A DNA stretch of 64,000 nt from Flabesymbios commensalis (GCA_964017125.1 OZ024908.1:62317439-62381438), one strand, 5' to 3'; shown: positions 1 to 12,069, numbered from the stretch's first letter. Notes: a model not told the origin generated them from the sequence alone. Program-made: numbers and translations.

Positions 1-3000
1 ATGTTCCTGATAAAGTGCAGAGAATGAGCCCTGACAAGTTTAAACTGAGCATCCAAATAAAAATAAAGAAAACAACAAGCCATACCGAAAAAACAATGGT
101 TATAAAAAGAAATGTAGAAATGCCATCAGCAGTATGCATATTAATAAAAAAACACAAATTCATTGTAACTGCCAGAAATGTTAAACATAATCCTACAAAC
201 ATCAAATTGAGATCAAACTTCGCCCAAATATTTTGACACATTTCCTTTACTCTTGATAGATAATTTTGATATTGTTTCTCCAACTCTTCCAATTGAGGTA
301 GTATTCCTTTATTATTGCCATCAAGATGGAGAGACGTTACCAACTTTTGTAAGTCTCCTTCTGTTTTTTCAAATAAATCACTTAAATCTGCATAAAGTTG
401 TACGGGGAATTCTTCTGATACTTGGGAGTACATTTTCAAATAATTGTGCACTTGATTTGCATTCAATCGCAGAGCTTTCACAACATGGTATACCTGTTTT
501 ATTTTATTACCATCAGTGTCCCACCAAGGACAGTAGTTAAAAAGGTCTGTGATAATGGCACCTAAATTAGAGAATGGGATTGGTGATCCAAGCAATAAAG
601 AAATGGTGGGAACAAAATCGACCTGTGAAACAACGTCATATTTCCCCTGTAAAAATACAAGACATTTGTTAATATAATTAAAGTTCATAGTGCAGCAGAT
701 AATTACAGTCCAATGACTCTCCATCATATGGAATAAGTTTATTTTTGTGAAAAATATTGACATACAAATTATTTGCATTGTGTGAGTGGATAAACAGATA
801 ATTTTTTTTTTTTTTTAGGCGGACATTATAGAAACTAGGTATTAAAAGGTTGTGAATTTCATTTCAGATGAAATGCATAATATTGTCACTTGGCAGCCAC
901 TGCATGGTTGTCTCACAACTAAAATTTATATATGTGAACTTTAAATGTGCTAACATTTATCATCAAAAAAAAAAAATGTATGACAACATTTATTTTTCAC
1001 TAGAAAAGGTTTTATTAACCAGAAATTTCTAGGCATTTCTAAGAATAATAATCAGACCCTTAGTACATATAATCGAATTGTAGATATATAATATAAATAA
1101 TTTTTATTTGGGTCACAGTACTTAGCGAGACAGAACTTCAATTTGGTAAAAAAATATTAATTTAGCTGCTCTACGGTTAAAATATATACAGAATTGAAAG
1201 AAAGCACAAACGACAATGACTTATGTTTAACAAATCGCTTATGACCTTGTGGCTGAAAGCCTCTCTACTATAACACATCAAATGTAACAGGATATAAAGA
1301 AAGGGGAGGTGCATGCAGGGGGTTTCAGGGCTTGCCCCCAATATTTTTTGGATATATTTCTAAAGGCAATTTAGGGGAGCCTTTTTTTAAATAATAACTT
1401 GCCCCCGCTGGATCTGCACCTGTTTATATTACTACCGGGGTAGTCATGTGGTAGTACAGGATATGCATACAAGCTACATAATTTTCAGGAAGTACATGTA
1501 ACTGTTGACATCGATATTATAGAACAATCCATGTTGAGAAGCATTACAGTGGAACCTGCTGTGAGCAGACACTTTGTTTTGAAAGGCAACTTTATTTTTT
1601 TATGTCATTGCAAATGAATAGAACAAAATTTCATTGATAAAAACATTTCTGTGAGCAAAATCTATGTTCCATTTATTCAGTCACTGTTGTAAATTTCTAA
1701 TACAGTGCTGGTGATATTAGGCGTGTGATCACACGCACACGCCATCACACGCCTAAAACAAAGTTGAGGTGTAGAAAAAACAGCACGCCTCGTACGATGT
1801 TGCTCATTCAAGGAGTGTGATTTTCCGCACACCACTATTTTTCAAACCACCAGCACTACTAATATGTGATACAAAAATGATCAACTGTCAAAAAAATGAT
1901 TACGAACTTCTGGCTTATAAGCGTGGATATCTACCTTCTGTGGTGGTGAGGAAGTAATCTGAGTTGGGCTGTATATAAAAAGGGCAGCATCTAACTCATC
2001 CTGACTGTCTCCACCATGGTCCCCTGTCCTTGTCATGCCATGGTCACCCATTACAAAAAGAATAGTATCCGATTTCATTTCCTTGATAACTGATCTGAAA
2101 TGTCAACATTTTTGTATATAATGTAGAGTTCCAATAATTTTGTACAAGAGCCTTACATTGTAATTGCTGGGTATTTTTGCAACCCTTCCTTAATATATAG
2201 ATACTAAATGATACAGCAACATGATCAGTGATTTATTTATCATGTTTATACATCATTCAATATAATCAATAATAATAACATTTTATTTAATTTATTAGCA
2301 TTGTGGATTTAACTTAGAGGTCTATAGAAATGAAATGATGAAAGTTAAAAGTGCCACAAAAAATAGATAATGATGATACATGATTGATGATGCTACATAT
2401 ATTTATGAAAAAGCTAGACCATACTTATTGTTCAAGCATGTCTAGATGGTGTATTTTTAGCACATCACAACCGAAATAAAGAAAAAGATATTTAAGATAT
2501 ATTCATAGATAACAAAATAAGCCAGATATCTGAAGAAAAGGTCCGAAATAAGAAATGCTTGTAGGCCCCTATTATGTTATTTTTAATCTCTTGCATATAT
2601 AGACAAAATATTTTTTTTCCATTGTTTTTTTTTAATTTAAAATAATTTTTAATTATCTTTTTTTCTTTATATCAGAAATATTTTAACATCAAAGTTGTGT
2701 ACACAGCTCAAGTAGAATTTGTTTATAAATGTGTACTTCTCTATTATTTACATCATACACAGAAGAAAAGCATCTTCCCTACAGAAAGGCTATGTGTCTC
2801 GAGGTCACAGAGAGAGCCTTGCTGAATCAGTCATATAAACTGCCTATTGGGGCAAGGAGCAAAATGTCTATTTGATGTCGGCCCGCTGTCTGTGACGACG
2901 GCTCAACATTAATCCAGTTGTAACATGATGTTACTATTGGGCTGTCTCCACACAGACAGTGATGGATTTCTGTAAAATTATCATCCAACAAACAAGTGTT

Positions 3001-4572
3001 GATTTAATGTAGGGCCAGTGTCATAGACAGTGCCGGCCTAAATTGAACCAGCATTGATGAATGTTATGATTCATCATTCCTGATGAAGAAAAAGCCCCGG
3101 GTTTCCTGGAGGATTTTGTGTTTCAGAGGGGGGGGGGGGAATTGTGAGTATTTTGGGAGGGGGAACTGCTGTGTGAGCGAAGCAAGCAATTTTTTTGGGG
3201 GGGAGTGGCCAGTTTTAGATCCTTCAGGAAACCCTGAGCCCCCCCTCTCCTAATATCTTACACCTTAACCCTAACACTGCTATGGGCAAATTGCCCAAAT
3301 ACACCAAGCTCAGCCTGCTGTGCCAGTAGCCTAATTTTTATAAAAAAAAAAGATTTTTTATTAATTTTTTTTTCAGTTTTGTTTTGTGCTGTCTTTCTAT
3401 TTGCATTTTAAAGATGGTTTACTGATCAATTGATTTTGTAATAATAGCTTTTAGTATCCATGATTTCTGCCAGGAATGTTTGAATGGGGATTGATTTTGG
3501 AATGATGGATTTTAGTATCCAGGGTTTCAGCCAGAAATGTTTAAGTGGGGGGATTCAAAAGGGTTTGGGTGGTCAGCCCTCTGGGGTTCCTTCCCCAGGA
3601 GAAAAAATCAGGTTTTCAAATTCTAGTGCTTAGAATGGCCTATTTTAACAGATGACTAGCTTTTAAATCCTTATCATTGATGTATTTTATATATTTCGCT
3701 AATCAATTTCAAATTTGATTAGAGTAGTGAATAGCTTTTGGCTTCGCGATACTAAACACAATTTTTTCCTGGGCCTATCATTAGATCGATAACATTGTGT
3801 ACCTGATCACATCATTCATTTGCTCTAATTTTTTGGCCATCTCTGGGTGATTTGGCCCATATGTATGGCCACAATGATCAACACCAAGAAAATGTCCAAT
3901 TAAAATATCCCAAGTTTTTTTCTTCATCTCTGGAAGTAGGTGTTTTATTACACCATTATCTACTGTGTGCAAATCTTTAACATTGAGTGAAGGGTATGAG
4001 TGAGTTTTGTAGAATCTCTCTGGAAAAAGTCCTGTCCATGTGTCATCACCAGTAAAATATATTATCTTATCATTTTTTATAAATTGGTCAATGATATTGT
4101 CCTCAGAAATTTCAGATTGTCCAAAATTTGCCCCTGCATCTACAAACGTAGGTAGACTGCCAGTGGTTAGCCCTTTGAGACGTTGCATAGTTGTTGTTGG
4201 TGGATCAGCCATGAAGTGATACAACCTTGCTTTGTTTTGACTTTGTGCGTTATTTAAAAGATCGTGTATAACAGTGAGTTTGTTCTGAAAAGGCATACTA
4301 TTGGCGCTTGATGTTATGTTAGATGCAACAAAATCATAACGCAAAGCATCTATTACGAGAATAACAGCTCTCTTGAATCGACGGTGCATCCAGCAACCCG
4401 CGTCACCATGTGCGTGTGCATCAGATTGAGTGGAAAAATCAACAATGCAAGCACTTTTGTCAACAATTTCACGTCTTTTCAGGAGGAATCCGTTGGTAAA
4501 CAATAAAATGCCGATGACATATAAGGTAACAATCCATAAAAAACAAAGCAACGCTATTGTTGATTTACTCAT
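1..4572 (-). CDS. PIGO: GPI ethanolamine phosphate transferase 3 (PIG-O), 5' part, three exons, runs off the left edge
   Basis: This enzyme adds phosphoethanolamine to the third mannose of the GPI anchor in the ER. Exons on the minus strand are 4572-3803, 2094-1935 and 646 to beyond base 1. Donors are GT at 3802-3801 and 1934-1933; acceptors are AG at 2096-2095 and 648-647. The phases agree: an Arg codon is split across the first junction and the second is phase 0. The start at 4572 gives a signal anchor (about residues 5-27). The alkaline-phosphatase-fold domain follows: VIDALRYDF at 73-81 with metal-binding Asp75, PPTTTMQRLKGLTTGS at 124-139, GDDTW at 175-179, GVDHCGH at 230-236, and GDHGMTRTGDHGGDS at 273-287. 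The third exon carries SQVDFVPTISLLLG and, near the left edge, the first multi-spanning membrane helices. About 525 residues are visible, roughly half of the usual length. Order and spacing of motifs match human PIG-O closely. No break was seen, so the gene looks functional. Confidence 0.95.
1703..1858. mobile_element. 156-bp MITE in the second PIGO intron
   Basis: The ends are CAGTGCTGGTG and CACCAGCACTA, an 11-bp inverted repeat with one mismatch. The hexamer CTAATA lies directly outside both ends (1697-1702 and 1859-1864) and is the likely target duplication. Inside is a second hairpin built from ggcgtgtgat and atcacacgcc (about 1720-1753). It has no coding capacity. The CAGTG start recalls hAT elements, but those normally make 8-bp duplications, so the superfamily is uncertain. 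Confidence 0.75.
2095..3802. other. First PIGO intron: AT-rich, with diverged repeat pieces
   Basis: No exon was seen here. At 2760-3070 is a palindrome-rich block (ggcccgctgtctgtgacgac and its diverged complement near 3020). At 3110-3240 are G-runs of 7-13 bases next to a diverged 'gggtttcctgga ... tcaggaaaccctga' inverted pair. At 3450-3570 are two diverged copies of a roughly 80-bp unit starting 'tttagtatcca' and containing 'cagccagaaatgttt'. A related fragment lies at about 62160-62220. Confidence 0.5.
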
Positions 4573-4689
4573 GTTGCCTGATTTCTTTTAAATTCATTAA
4601 AATCATGTAAAAAGTATAAAAATTCTGTTCATGACAGCGACATCTTGGATTATCTTGATCGTGGTCCCGCACAAAATAAAATGACATGA

Positions 4690-4943
4690 ATTTACTCTCC
4701 TAAGAAAGGTAGCCATCGAGCAGGTCTCAGGCCACAAGTTCATCTATTGGTGACGTCATCAAGGTGTTCTCACAACCAGAGCTAATATGAACTACTCTTA
4801 TTTTTAATAATTATTCAGAAACACTGCACGTGGTCGGCTCCATGCACTGATTTGTATTATACACGGTCCGCACTGCTAGGTGTCAGGATGAGTTACAACA
4901 AAAAATCTTAAATAGATTATTCTAAATTTATCCAGTCATTATT
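4690..4943 (-). promoter_or_regulatory. PIGO upstream module shared with the ENSA upstream region
   Basis: Read on the minus strand, this block runs towards the PIGO start codon 118 bp away. Its reverse complement aligns collinearly with 12487-12730, upstream of ENSA. Shared segments in order are ACTGGATAAATTTAG, CCTGACA, AGTGCGGACC, CCACGTG, GTTTCTGAAT, GAGTAGTT, ATATTA, CTCTGGT, GAACAC, TTGATGACGTCA, AACTTG and GACCTGCTCG. It contains an E-box of the USF/Myc type (CACGTG) and a full CRE palindrome (TGACGTCA at about 4751-4758). Promoter activity is inferred from position, not shown. Confidence 0.7.
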
Positions 4944-4960
4944 ATACAGCTTTCTAGGTT

Positions 4961-5263
4961 TACGAACGTCTTTTAAAAACCAATAATTTTCTTTTTTATG
5001 GGACCTATTGATCACACAGGCATGTATTAGAGCCACTCTTTCATCTAATTATTATTATTATTATTATTATTATTAACGTTAGTTCAGATGTAAATTTGTT
5101 CCCACACCATCACTCGATATAGCTTGAATTGTCACCCACTATAGCTAATTGATTTATTTTCATTTAATTGATTTGCTAAGCGCCATTATACACATGAGTG
5201 ATCATCCCTTTTGTCATTGCAGTAGAATATTAGGCCTACATGATCTATGTTAATTGCTATGTG
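4961..5263. repeat. Intergenic DNA with a short (TTA)n run
   Basis: A run of about eight TTA/ATT units lies at 5049-5074. Nothing else recognisable was seen. Confidence 0.6.
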
Positions 5264-5419
<156 letters not shown>

Positions 5420-5653
5420 TCAAGATCACCAATTATAATTTGTTATTATTTGTATTGTTTATAATAATGAATAATTTGTATACATGTATGCATGTTTTTA
5501 TATGTGGTTTGTAAATAAAAATATTTGTAGAAAAAAAAACGTTTACTCGCCAGTGCTGACATCACCTTCTATGTGCGCACTGACCACAACAGCCTCACCT
5601 GGCTATGTTTTTTTTTTACTACCCGAGCATTTAGACTGCATAATGTCTTGGTT

Positions 5654-5956
5654 GGCGGGGGCCCCAGGGTAGTGGTTAGCACCGCTGCCTTTCACGCCGG
5701 AGTTTGAGGTTCGGTTCCCGGTCTCAGTGGTTTGAAAGAAACACAAATGTTTCTTCCCCATCCACGTGTGAAAGTCAGTATTGTGACCAAGAGCTAGCGT
5801 GCTCGGCCTCAGATCGCCGGTTCGAATTTCGAATCCTGTGTCTGGAGGGCAGTGTCATCTCAATCATCTCACCATCCTCAGTAGGTTCTCCTTGCCCAGT
5901 TTAGCCTATATGTGCACAAAGGTGGCCTAAAGCCCGATTCATTTCATTTCATTTTT
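5654..5956 (+). mobile_element. tRNA-derived SINE with a 14-bp target-site duplication
   Basis: The head resembles a tRNA gene: A-box-like TAGTGGTTAGCACC at about 5670-5683 and B-box-like GGTTCGGTTCCCG at 5708-5720. A second GGTTCGAATTTCGAATCC stretch lies near 5819. The tail is a short TTTCA repeat ending in T's (about 5937-5956). The 14-mer ATAATGTCTTGGTT lies exactly outside both ends (5640-5653 and 5957-5970) and is the target duplication. The perfect duplication suggests fairly recent insertion. The SINE sits inside an older repeat with the motif 'gcatttagac-gcataatg'. Confidence 0.9.
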
Positions 5957-5970
5957 ATAATGTCTTGGTT

Positions 5971-7520
5971 AATGTTTTTATGGACCCTATCCGAGCATTT
6001 AGACAGTATAATGTGCTGGCTAATGTTTTTACTGGACTCTGGGGTACTAGGATGATTGCTAGTAGTAGTACTTTTAGCCCCCATCCGGGAGGGTCATTAG
6101 GGATCTGTTCCGTCAGTTGCATGCTGTATAGCATGGTACGAAAGCACTAGTCTACAGCAATCATCCAAGGGAAGCTACAGCCTTCTCGTATCTGGCCATA
6201 ACCTTTAGGCGGATTGCCAGTGGCTAACCCTGGTTCTTCTCCTCAACTGCGGTGCTAATGCAGCTCTCGCATCATTGCTGGCGCTGGTGTAAGCTGTGGT
6301 AGCCTTAAATAACCGGCAATGGCGTGTTTGACATTAGGTCTCTCACGTGGGATGAATTACCCAGAGGGAGTTATCCTTCCTATTGTTACTCTGGGGACTA
6401 TCCGACCCGAGGATAGCAGAGCTGTGCGAAATGCCACGGAGTTTCAGCAATAAATTGCACAGCGAAACCCAAGTCTTCGGCCGTCTGGGCATATCTGGGG
6501 GTGAATCCCCTAGACATGCCCAGAACCCCTTATTGGGCGAGCGAAGGAAACACTCTCAATAACCCACCATGCCCCATCACCCCCACCCTCACATCATCAT
6601 CTGTACATTATTTCATCTCATCAATTGACTACAACGTTTTTATCTGGACTCTGCCTGAGCATATATGTAGACAGCATAAAATGCTGGCTAATGTTTTTGT
6701 TGGATTTCAATGTAGATAACTTTAGAAAAGGGCGAGATTTCAAATTCTAGGGCTAGGTTTAAGAACCCCCGAATGACCAATGGAAATGTGACGCCATGTC
6801 CATATCGGCTGGACATGGCTTTCCAGATGCCCGCAACTACACTTCCTTTCCACTACCTTTTCCTTCAGCCGGGTAGTAATACAGTGGCCATAAGGGCTGG
6901 ACATGACCTTTCAAAATCCTTTCCCACACCCTTCCGAAGTCCTTTTCTACACTACTTTTACCCCTGAGGAGCAGGCAATGGCCACCAGTACCCGCCCCTT
7001 CTCAGCACAATCACCACCCCAGGGAAGAGTCGACGACTATCTGAGCTGACACCTCTTTCTTAGCACTAGCACTTAACATGGCAAGCCGTTTCTGTGGGAA
7101 TATTGATGGCTATTGATAGAGCTGCAACATGTCAACATGTTGACGAGCTGTATCCTCCCTTCACCACAGCACCTGCACCTGACTAACATTATAAACCTTA
7201 GAAGATTAAGAATACCTCACACCGAAATTGTGTATGGTGATACACCCTTTAGAGCTACTTGCTCCAAATTGGTTCTACCTTCTTCTAATTAGAGCGGGCA
7301 AGAGTGTTCAGATTTCCTCTTAACCCCTTTGACATCGGACCAAATTCATGCAGGGCCTAATTGGTCGCTGCATGACATCACGATGAGAGCCAGACAGACG
7401 AGATTCTTAAATGTTTACTAAGCCTTTCTCTGGTCTGGCCGTCCCCTTGGTCTTCGGCACGCCGTGGATTGGAGGTTCCTGGACACTTAAGGTTCCAATG
7501 TAATAGTAGATCAATCAATA
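5971..7520. repeat. Repeat mosaic, including a 493-bp dispersed family copy at 6151-6643
   Basis: 6151-6643 matches 36834-37326 in reverse complement over its whole length. A shorter diverged piece lies at 17393-17543. Shared segments include TATCTGGCCATAA, CGGATTGCCAGTGGC, CAGAGGGAGTTATCCTTCC and CTAGACATGCCCA. Around it, 'cataatgtgctggctaatgttttt' type pieces recur at 5955-6035 and 6670-6705. The block ends near 7520 in an AATA-rich tail. The forward and reverse frames through it are open for 60-100 codons but show no known domain. It is a non-coding or unidentified transposon remnant. Confidence 0.6.
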
Positions 7521-7950
7521 ATAATCGATTCCTTTAATATCCTGGTTTTCAGCTGTATTCGTGCATAGTGAGCAGAGAAATGTGATTGAAGAAAAACTTA
7601 TTGACTTTATCCAACGTTAGACATGTTCAAAATACAAATAATACATTTCATAAACAAAACGACATGACAAGAGAACGCGTACAATTACATAATCATAACT
7701 ATAGAATACATGATAAGGGTCATCACCACACCAGAGCTAACAATTGTACACAGTAACACGTGCAGCCGGGATATTCTCTATGGCTGGCATCAAGGCTATA
7801 CAGCTCGGGCAAAATAGACTTGTATTCAGGGCTACAATATAGACCATCACGTTTCGCTATAATTATGTCCATTTGAAAACATCAGATACTGATAGGCCTA
7901 TATGGGGCCTATTGTTTTAAATAAAAATATTCTTAAATTATCATATCCCG
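7521..7950. other. Intergenic stretch, nothing recognised
   Basis: This is AT-rich sequence without repeats, long frames or RNA-gene signals that I could identify. Confidence 0.4.
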
Positions 7951-8311
7951 CCAGATGGTCTATGAGACACATCTTCGTCATATACATTTAGATGGTCTAA
8001 GATGTCACATGCTGCGCATATACATTTGGATATCGTCTAAGACCGTCAAATCTTGGCCACACATTTAGATGGTCTAAGTCCGTCACATCCTTCTCATATA
8101 CATTTAGATATGGTCTAAGACCGTAACATCTTCCTCATATACATCCAGATGATCTAACACTGTCACATCCTAGTTATATATGGCCCACATAAATGTGTAA
8201 GACTGTCACATTCTGATTATATACATTTAGATGATCTAAGACCGTCACATCTTCCTCATCTTTACATTTAGATATGGTTTTAAAGACCGTGACATCTTCC
8301 TCATAATCCAG
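7951..8311 (+). repeat. Minisatellite, 40-45 bp unit, about 8 copies
   Basis: The diverged unit reads approximately 'catcttcctcatatacattta' then 'gatggtctaagaccgtca'. Units vary by small indels. The array ends at 'catcttcctcataatcc'. Confidence 0.85.
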
Positions 8312-8639
8312 GGTGGTTTATATGATAAAACCCTGCCATACTAAATCTATAATCTGCTTGTCTTGTTTTTCCAAAATGGCTATCGTCTTCAAAATCGACC
8401 CTTGGGTACAACTGACCCACCAGTGGCCTACTTCTCCCTGGGTGGCCCAGTTCTCCTTAGTTTTTTAATCCCTGCTGCAAAAACTTTAACTCAATTAAGA
8501 ACACAATTACATAGCACTATCTATAACAAAATTATTATGTGTTTTAGATGTCATAACTATGGGGACGTATCAACATGCATAGCCCTACATACATACGAAA
8601 TGTATAGGGTTATGATAGTCTTACACAATAATAATTATT

Positions 8640-10110
8640 GACGCCTTCGTATATGATAGAATAGTGTTACTGTGTTATGACTTATGGTTTCATCATAATA
8701 TAGTGTCACTTCTCATGACATCATTATAATGTTAGTGCGAATGCGTCATAACTCCCATGACGTCATCAAACAGTAGTGTCATGCAATCATAACTTAAGAC
8801 GTAATTATAATTTTTATTATTATCATAGTGCCATGATAGGCCTATTGTCACTGCGCTATCAAGACTTCATCATTTGAAGTGATTCTCATAACATCATCAT
8901 ATGATATTGTCATCCTGTCGTAATTCACGTGACATAGGCCTAATCATAATAATAGTGTCACCCCTCTATAACTCTCATATGACGTCATAATATGCAGCGT
9001 TGTGTGTAAAGGGATGGAGTATATGCATGTATATGTACAATGTATATGGTAACTGTACACACTGTGTATGCTGCACCAGCCGGTGGCTGATATATGATTC
9101 TCGTCTCGGTTGGCGGGCTGCTGGGCTGACATTGGAAATGTGGTTCTAGTACACCTGTCCACCACTGAGCCCATGATTGCAGTCCCCGGGGGAAATTCAA
9201 TTAGGCTTTGACATGGATGAGGCCTGTTTTTTTTCGAGATGCGGTGCATATGGGCCTATCAGGGTGAAATAAGGTATACAGGCATTTGATTGACCGACAT
9301 ATAACTTACTTAGCATTCTGGTATTTTGGCACAATGAAGGTCGAGTGAATGTTAAGTGTACCCGGTAACTGTCATGAATGTATATTTAATTTCAGGATTT
9401 AAGTCTAGTACCTGAAAGAGTTATTCACTGGCCGAAACAATAACTAATATCACTTGTCATCTGCCATCTAGTGGTTCCCCCGCCATTGCCCACCCAGGAT
9501 TAACATAATTTGTATATGGTGTCACGCCATCATAACTCTCATGACATCATGATATGATAGTGTCACGCCATTATGACGTCATTCTGACACATCATATATG
9601 ATAGTAGTAGTAGAATATTGCTTAACGTCACTTTTCAGCACTAATGGTGATTCAAGTGACATTGTAATATGTTAAATCCATTGATGAAATAAATGATGTA
9701 CAGCTGATGATGAGAGGTTAAGCAATATTCTGCTGCTACTACTACTATGCTATGCAGCATGCAACAGATTCCTAAGGAGCTCCCAAGGGAGAAATAATAC
9801 TAGCCGTATCAAACACTTTAGTACCCCCACTGCATTATATCTCTCAAGACGTAACCATGTAGGCCTAATAGTTTCACTGCATTATATTTCTCATGATGTC
9901 ATCACATGATAATTTCACTACAGCGTAACTTTAATGACGACATTATACAATAGTTTTACCGCTTCCTAACTGTCATGACGTCATCATATAATAGTTTAAC
10001 TGCTTCCTAACTCTAACAGTGTCATCATATAGTTTTATTGCGTCGTAACTCTCATGATGTTATGAAATAATAGTTTCACCACTTTCACCACTTTCATGAC
10101 GTCATCCATT
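8640..10110. repeat. Degenerate minisatellite rich in CRE palindromes, in two blocks
   Basis: Two blocks (about 8640-8990 and 9510-10110) repeat a 45-60 bp unit containing 'tagtttcact', 'cataactctcatgacgtcat' and 'catatgata'. Five perfect TGACGTCA octamers are present (near 8759, 8980, 9574, 9976 and 10098), plus several one-mismatch versions. 8991-9500 between the blocks is unrelated intergenic sequence with no recognised gene. Confidence 0.75.
9602..9747. mobile_element. 146-bp MITE with AGTAGTAGTAGAATATTGC ends
   Basis: The left end AGTAGTAGTAGAATATTGC (9602 on) and the right end GCAATATTCTGCTGCTACTA (to about 9747) are inverted repeats of about 24-28 bp, continuing with cttaac/gttaag. 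The interior 'caagtgacattgtaata' to 'aaatgatgtaca' is also found next to the dispersed repeat at about 36810-36870. Confidence 0.75.
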
Positions 10111-11520
10111 CTAAGCACTCTATCTAAAATTTTAGAAAGAACTGTTCATATTAAACTTGAAAATTATTTGAAAGAAAATGATTTATTTTATAAATTTCAA
10201 TCAGGTTTCCGTACTTTTTTTCAACTGATACATATTTGACTTATTTAACAGACTATATTCGGCATGGCATGGATAATGGCCTTTACACCGTCATGGTCAT
10301 GATAGATCTACAGAAGGCTTTTGACACTGTAAACCATTCTTTATTATCAGATAAACTTCACGCTTTAGGGCTTAATGATATTTCAATTTCCTGGTTCGAC
10401 TCGTATTTAACGAATCGAACCCAGAAAGTAGATATATTCGGTACCTTTTCCAAACCCAGGATGGTACCCTGTGGTGTACCACAGGGTTCCATCCTTGGTC
10501 CATTGCTTTTCCTAATATATGTTAATGACATGGAATTCGCAGTAAAATGTAAGCTCATTGTATTAACCCTTTCACCGCTGAATTATAACGTCATAGAATG
10601 CCTGAGCGCTGAATTGATTATTTTTTTAATTAAAAGCCGTAATTACTGATGTTGCCAAAAGGCTACATCCGCGGTCTGCCAGGTGGTTGCCTTTTGGCGT
10701 CACCCCCGGTGAAAGGGTTAAGGATGACTCTGCTCTATTAGTTTCCCGGAAGACGCCAAGGTCATGCAGGAAACACTTGGAAAGAAGCTCTGTGCTTTGA
10801 GTAGCTGGTTGGTTGATAATAAACTTTCTTTACATCTGGGCAAGACATAATCTATTTTATTTCGATGATTCAAGAATATCTGCAACTTTAGATGATAAAT
10901 GTGCGGATACTAAAATTTCTTCAAAAAAGTCTGCTTGTCACCTGGGGGTAGATCTATAACAAACATTAGGCGGTAAATTGATTTTGGTAAATATTTTGGA
11001 AAAAGGAAATTTTCCGTTTGAAATTTTTGCGAAGACAAGCCAAATGTTTAAATTTAGACCACTTTCGTCAGCATAAATTCAATGTCACGTGGACTAGACA
11101 TGCTCTTCATGGTGCCGTGGCTTGCAAATGAACCTAAGGCACAAATTACAAATCCTTTAGAATAAAAACATTGGATTTGTTCTAGATCTTACCCCACGTA
11201 GCCATATAGGGTACTCTGAATTTAATCGTGTAAATTGGCTCCTGGTTAGATTCTGAGTACAACAAATTGTTTCATCTAACATGCATAGACTGGTCCATGG
11301 AAATGCTCCTCTCTACTTAAGGGAGGGCATTCCATGGACCAGGAACGACACTCCTATAACACCAGAAATAGTTAGTGTTTTCTTTTTGGTCCTGCCAAGG
11401 GTCAACAGTTCAGGAGACAAATCGTTCTCATATATTGCTGCTAATTCTGGAACCAGCTACCAATCCCCATTAGAATAACTGAAAACCCTTTACATTTTCG
11501 ATCAATAATAAAAAAACCAC
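10100..11520 (+). pseudogene. CR1/Jockey-like LINE fragment: reverse transcriptase to 3' end, broken
   Basis: Translated pieces match a non-LTR reverse transcriptase in order: SKILERTVHIKLENYL (about 10120-10170), MIDLQKAFDTVNHSLL (about 10302-10350), GVPQGSILGPLLFLIYVNDM (about 10472-10530), DDSALLVS (about 10723-10747), a 'WLVDNKLSLHLGKT'-like stretch (about 10810-10850, in shifted frames), then the C-terminal 'MHRLVHGNAPLYLREGI' region (11281-11331). Several frame changes and stops show it is dead. A MITE (10567-10717) splits the active-site YADD region. It lies between PIGO and ENSA and reads towards ENSA. Confidence 0.88.
10567..10717. mobile_element. 151-bp piggyBac-like MITE inserted in the LINE
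   Basis: The ends are CCCTTTCACCG and CGGTGAAAGGG, a perfect 11-bp inverted repeat. TTAA lies directly outside both ends (10563-10566 and 10718-10721). TTAA target sites and CCC-starting ends are the hallmark of the piggyBac superfamily. There is no coding capacity. The insertion falls exactly where the reverse-transcriptase reading leaves 'KLIV' and resumes at 'DDSALL'. Confidence 0.9.
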
Positions 11521-11559
11521 TTTATATTATTGGTGTAAATTAAAGAAAAAAACATCTAT

Positions 11560-11793
11560 ATTTGGCTAGCTATTTTTTTTCCGACGTCGTTTTATCAAGA
11601 AAAAGCGACATCATTACAACGTCGTATCCACGTCATGCTTTAAACGATGTTGAAATCAGGTTGAGATCAAGTTGAAATTATAACATTGAAACAATTTTCA
11701 TATGAAACCTTTTTTCAACGTTGTTTCAGCGTCAGTTTGCCATTTTTCAACGTCGCTGAAACGTTGAAACAACGTCGTTGTGCCTGCTGGGTA
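11560..11793. mobile_element. Partial palindromic MITE of the CCCAGCAGGCAC type
   Basis: The right end 'gtgcctgctgggtac' reads CCCAGCAGGCAC on the minus strand. It is followed inwards by repeated 'aacgttgaaac', 'caacgtcg' and 'gaaacaacgttg' blocks. The left end is unclear. It belongs with, or near, the CCCAGCAAACAC family copies at 25.4, 31.6 and 59.6 kb. Confidence 0.6.
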
Positions 11794-12069
11794 CAAACGT
11801 ACTGGGTAGTCAAATTCAAAAAATATTTGAGATGCTTCTGCATCTCCTAACTGACAGAAAATATAGTTGAAATCAGTTATGTTTAATGTGTAAAATGCCA
11901 TTTTAATAACAAGGATATGGTGTTTGAGAAATCTGCATTCATGTGATAGACCACATTTCTTACAGTCTGTCCGACCGTGGTAGATGGTCCAAAATGAAAG
12001 TTTTCTCAAGCAAATGTCTCGATATTTTGCAACCATTATTTACTAGTAATTTGGCAACTACCCTGAAAA

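Noticed and set aside
3781-3802. Continuation of PIGO exon 1 to an in-frame stop (YTMLSI)
   Set aside because: A GT donor at 3802-3801 joins in phase to the next exon, and family similarity continues there, so these codons are intronic.
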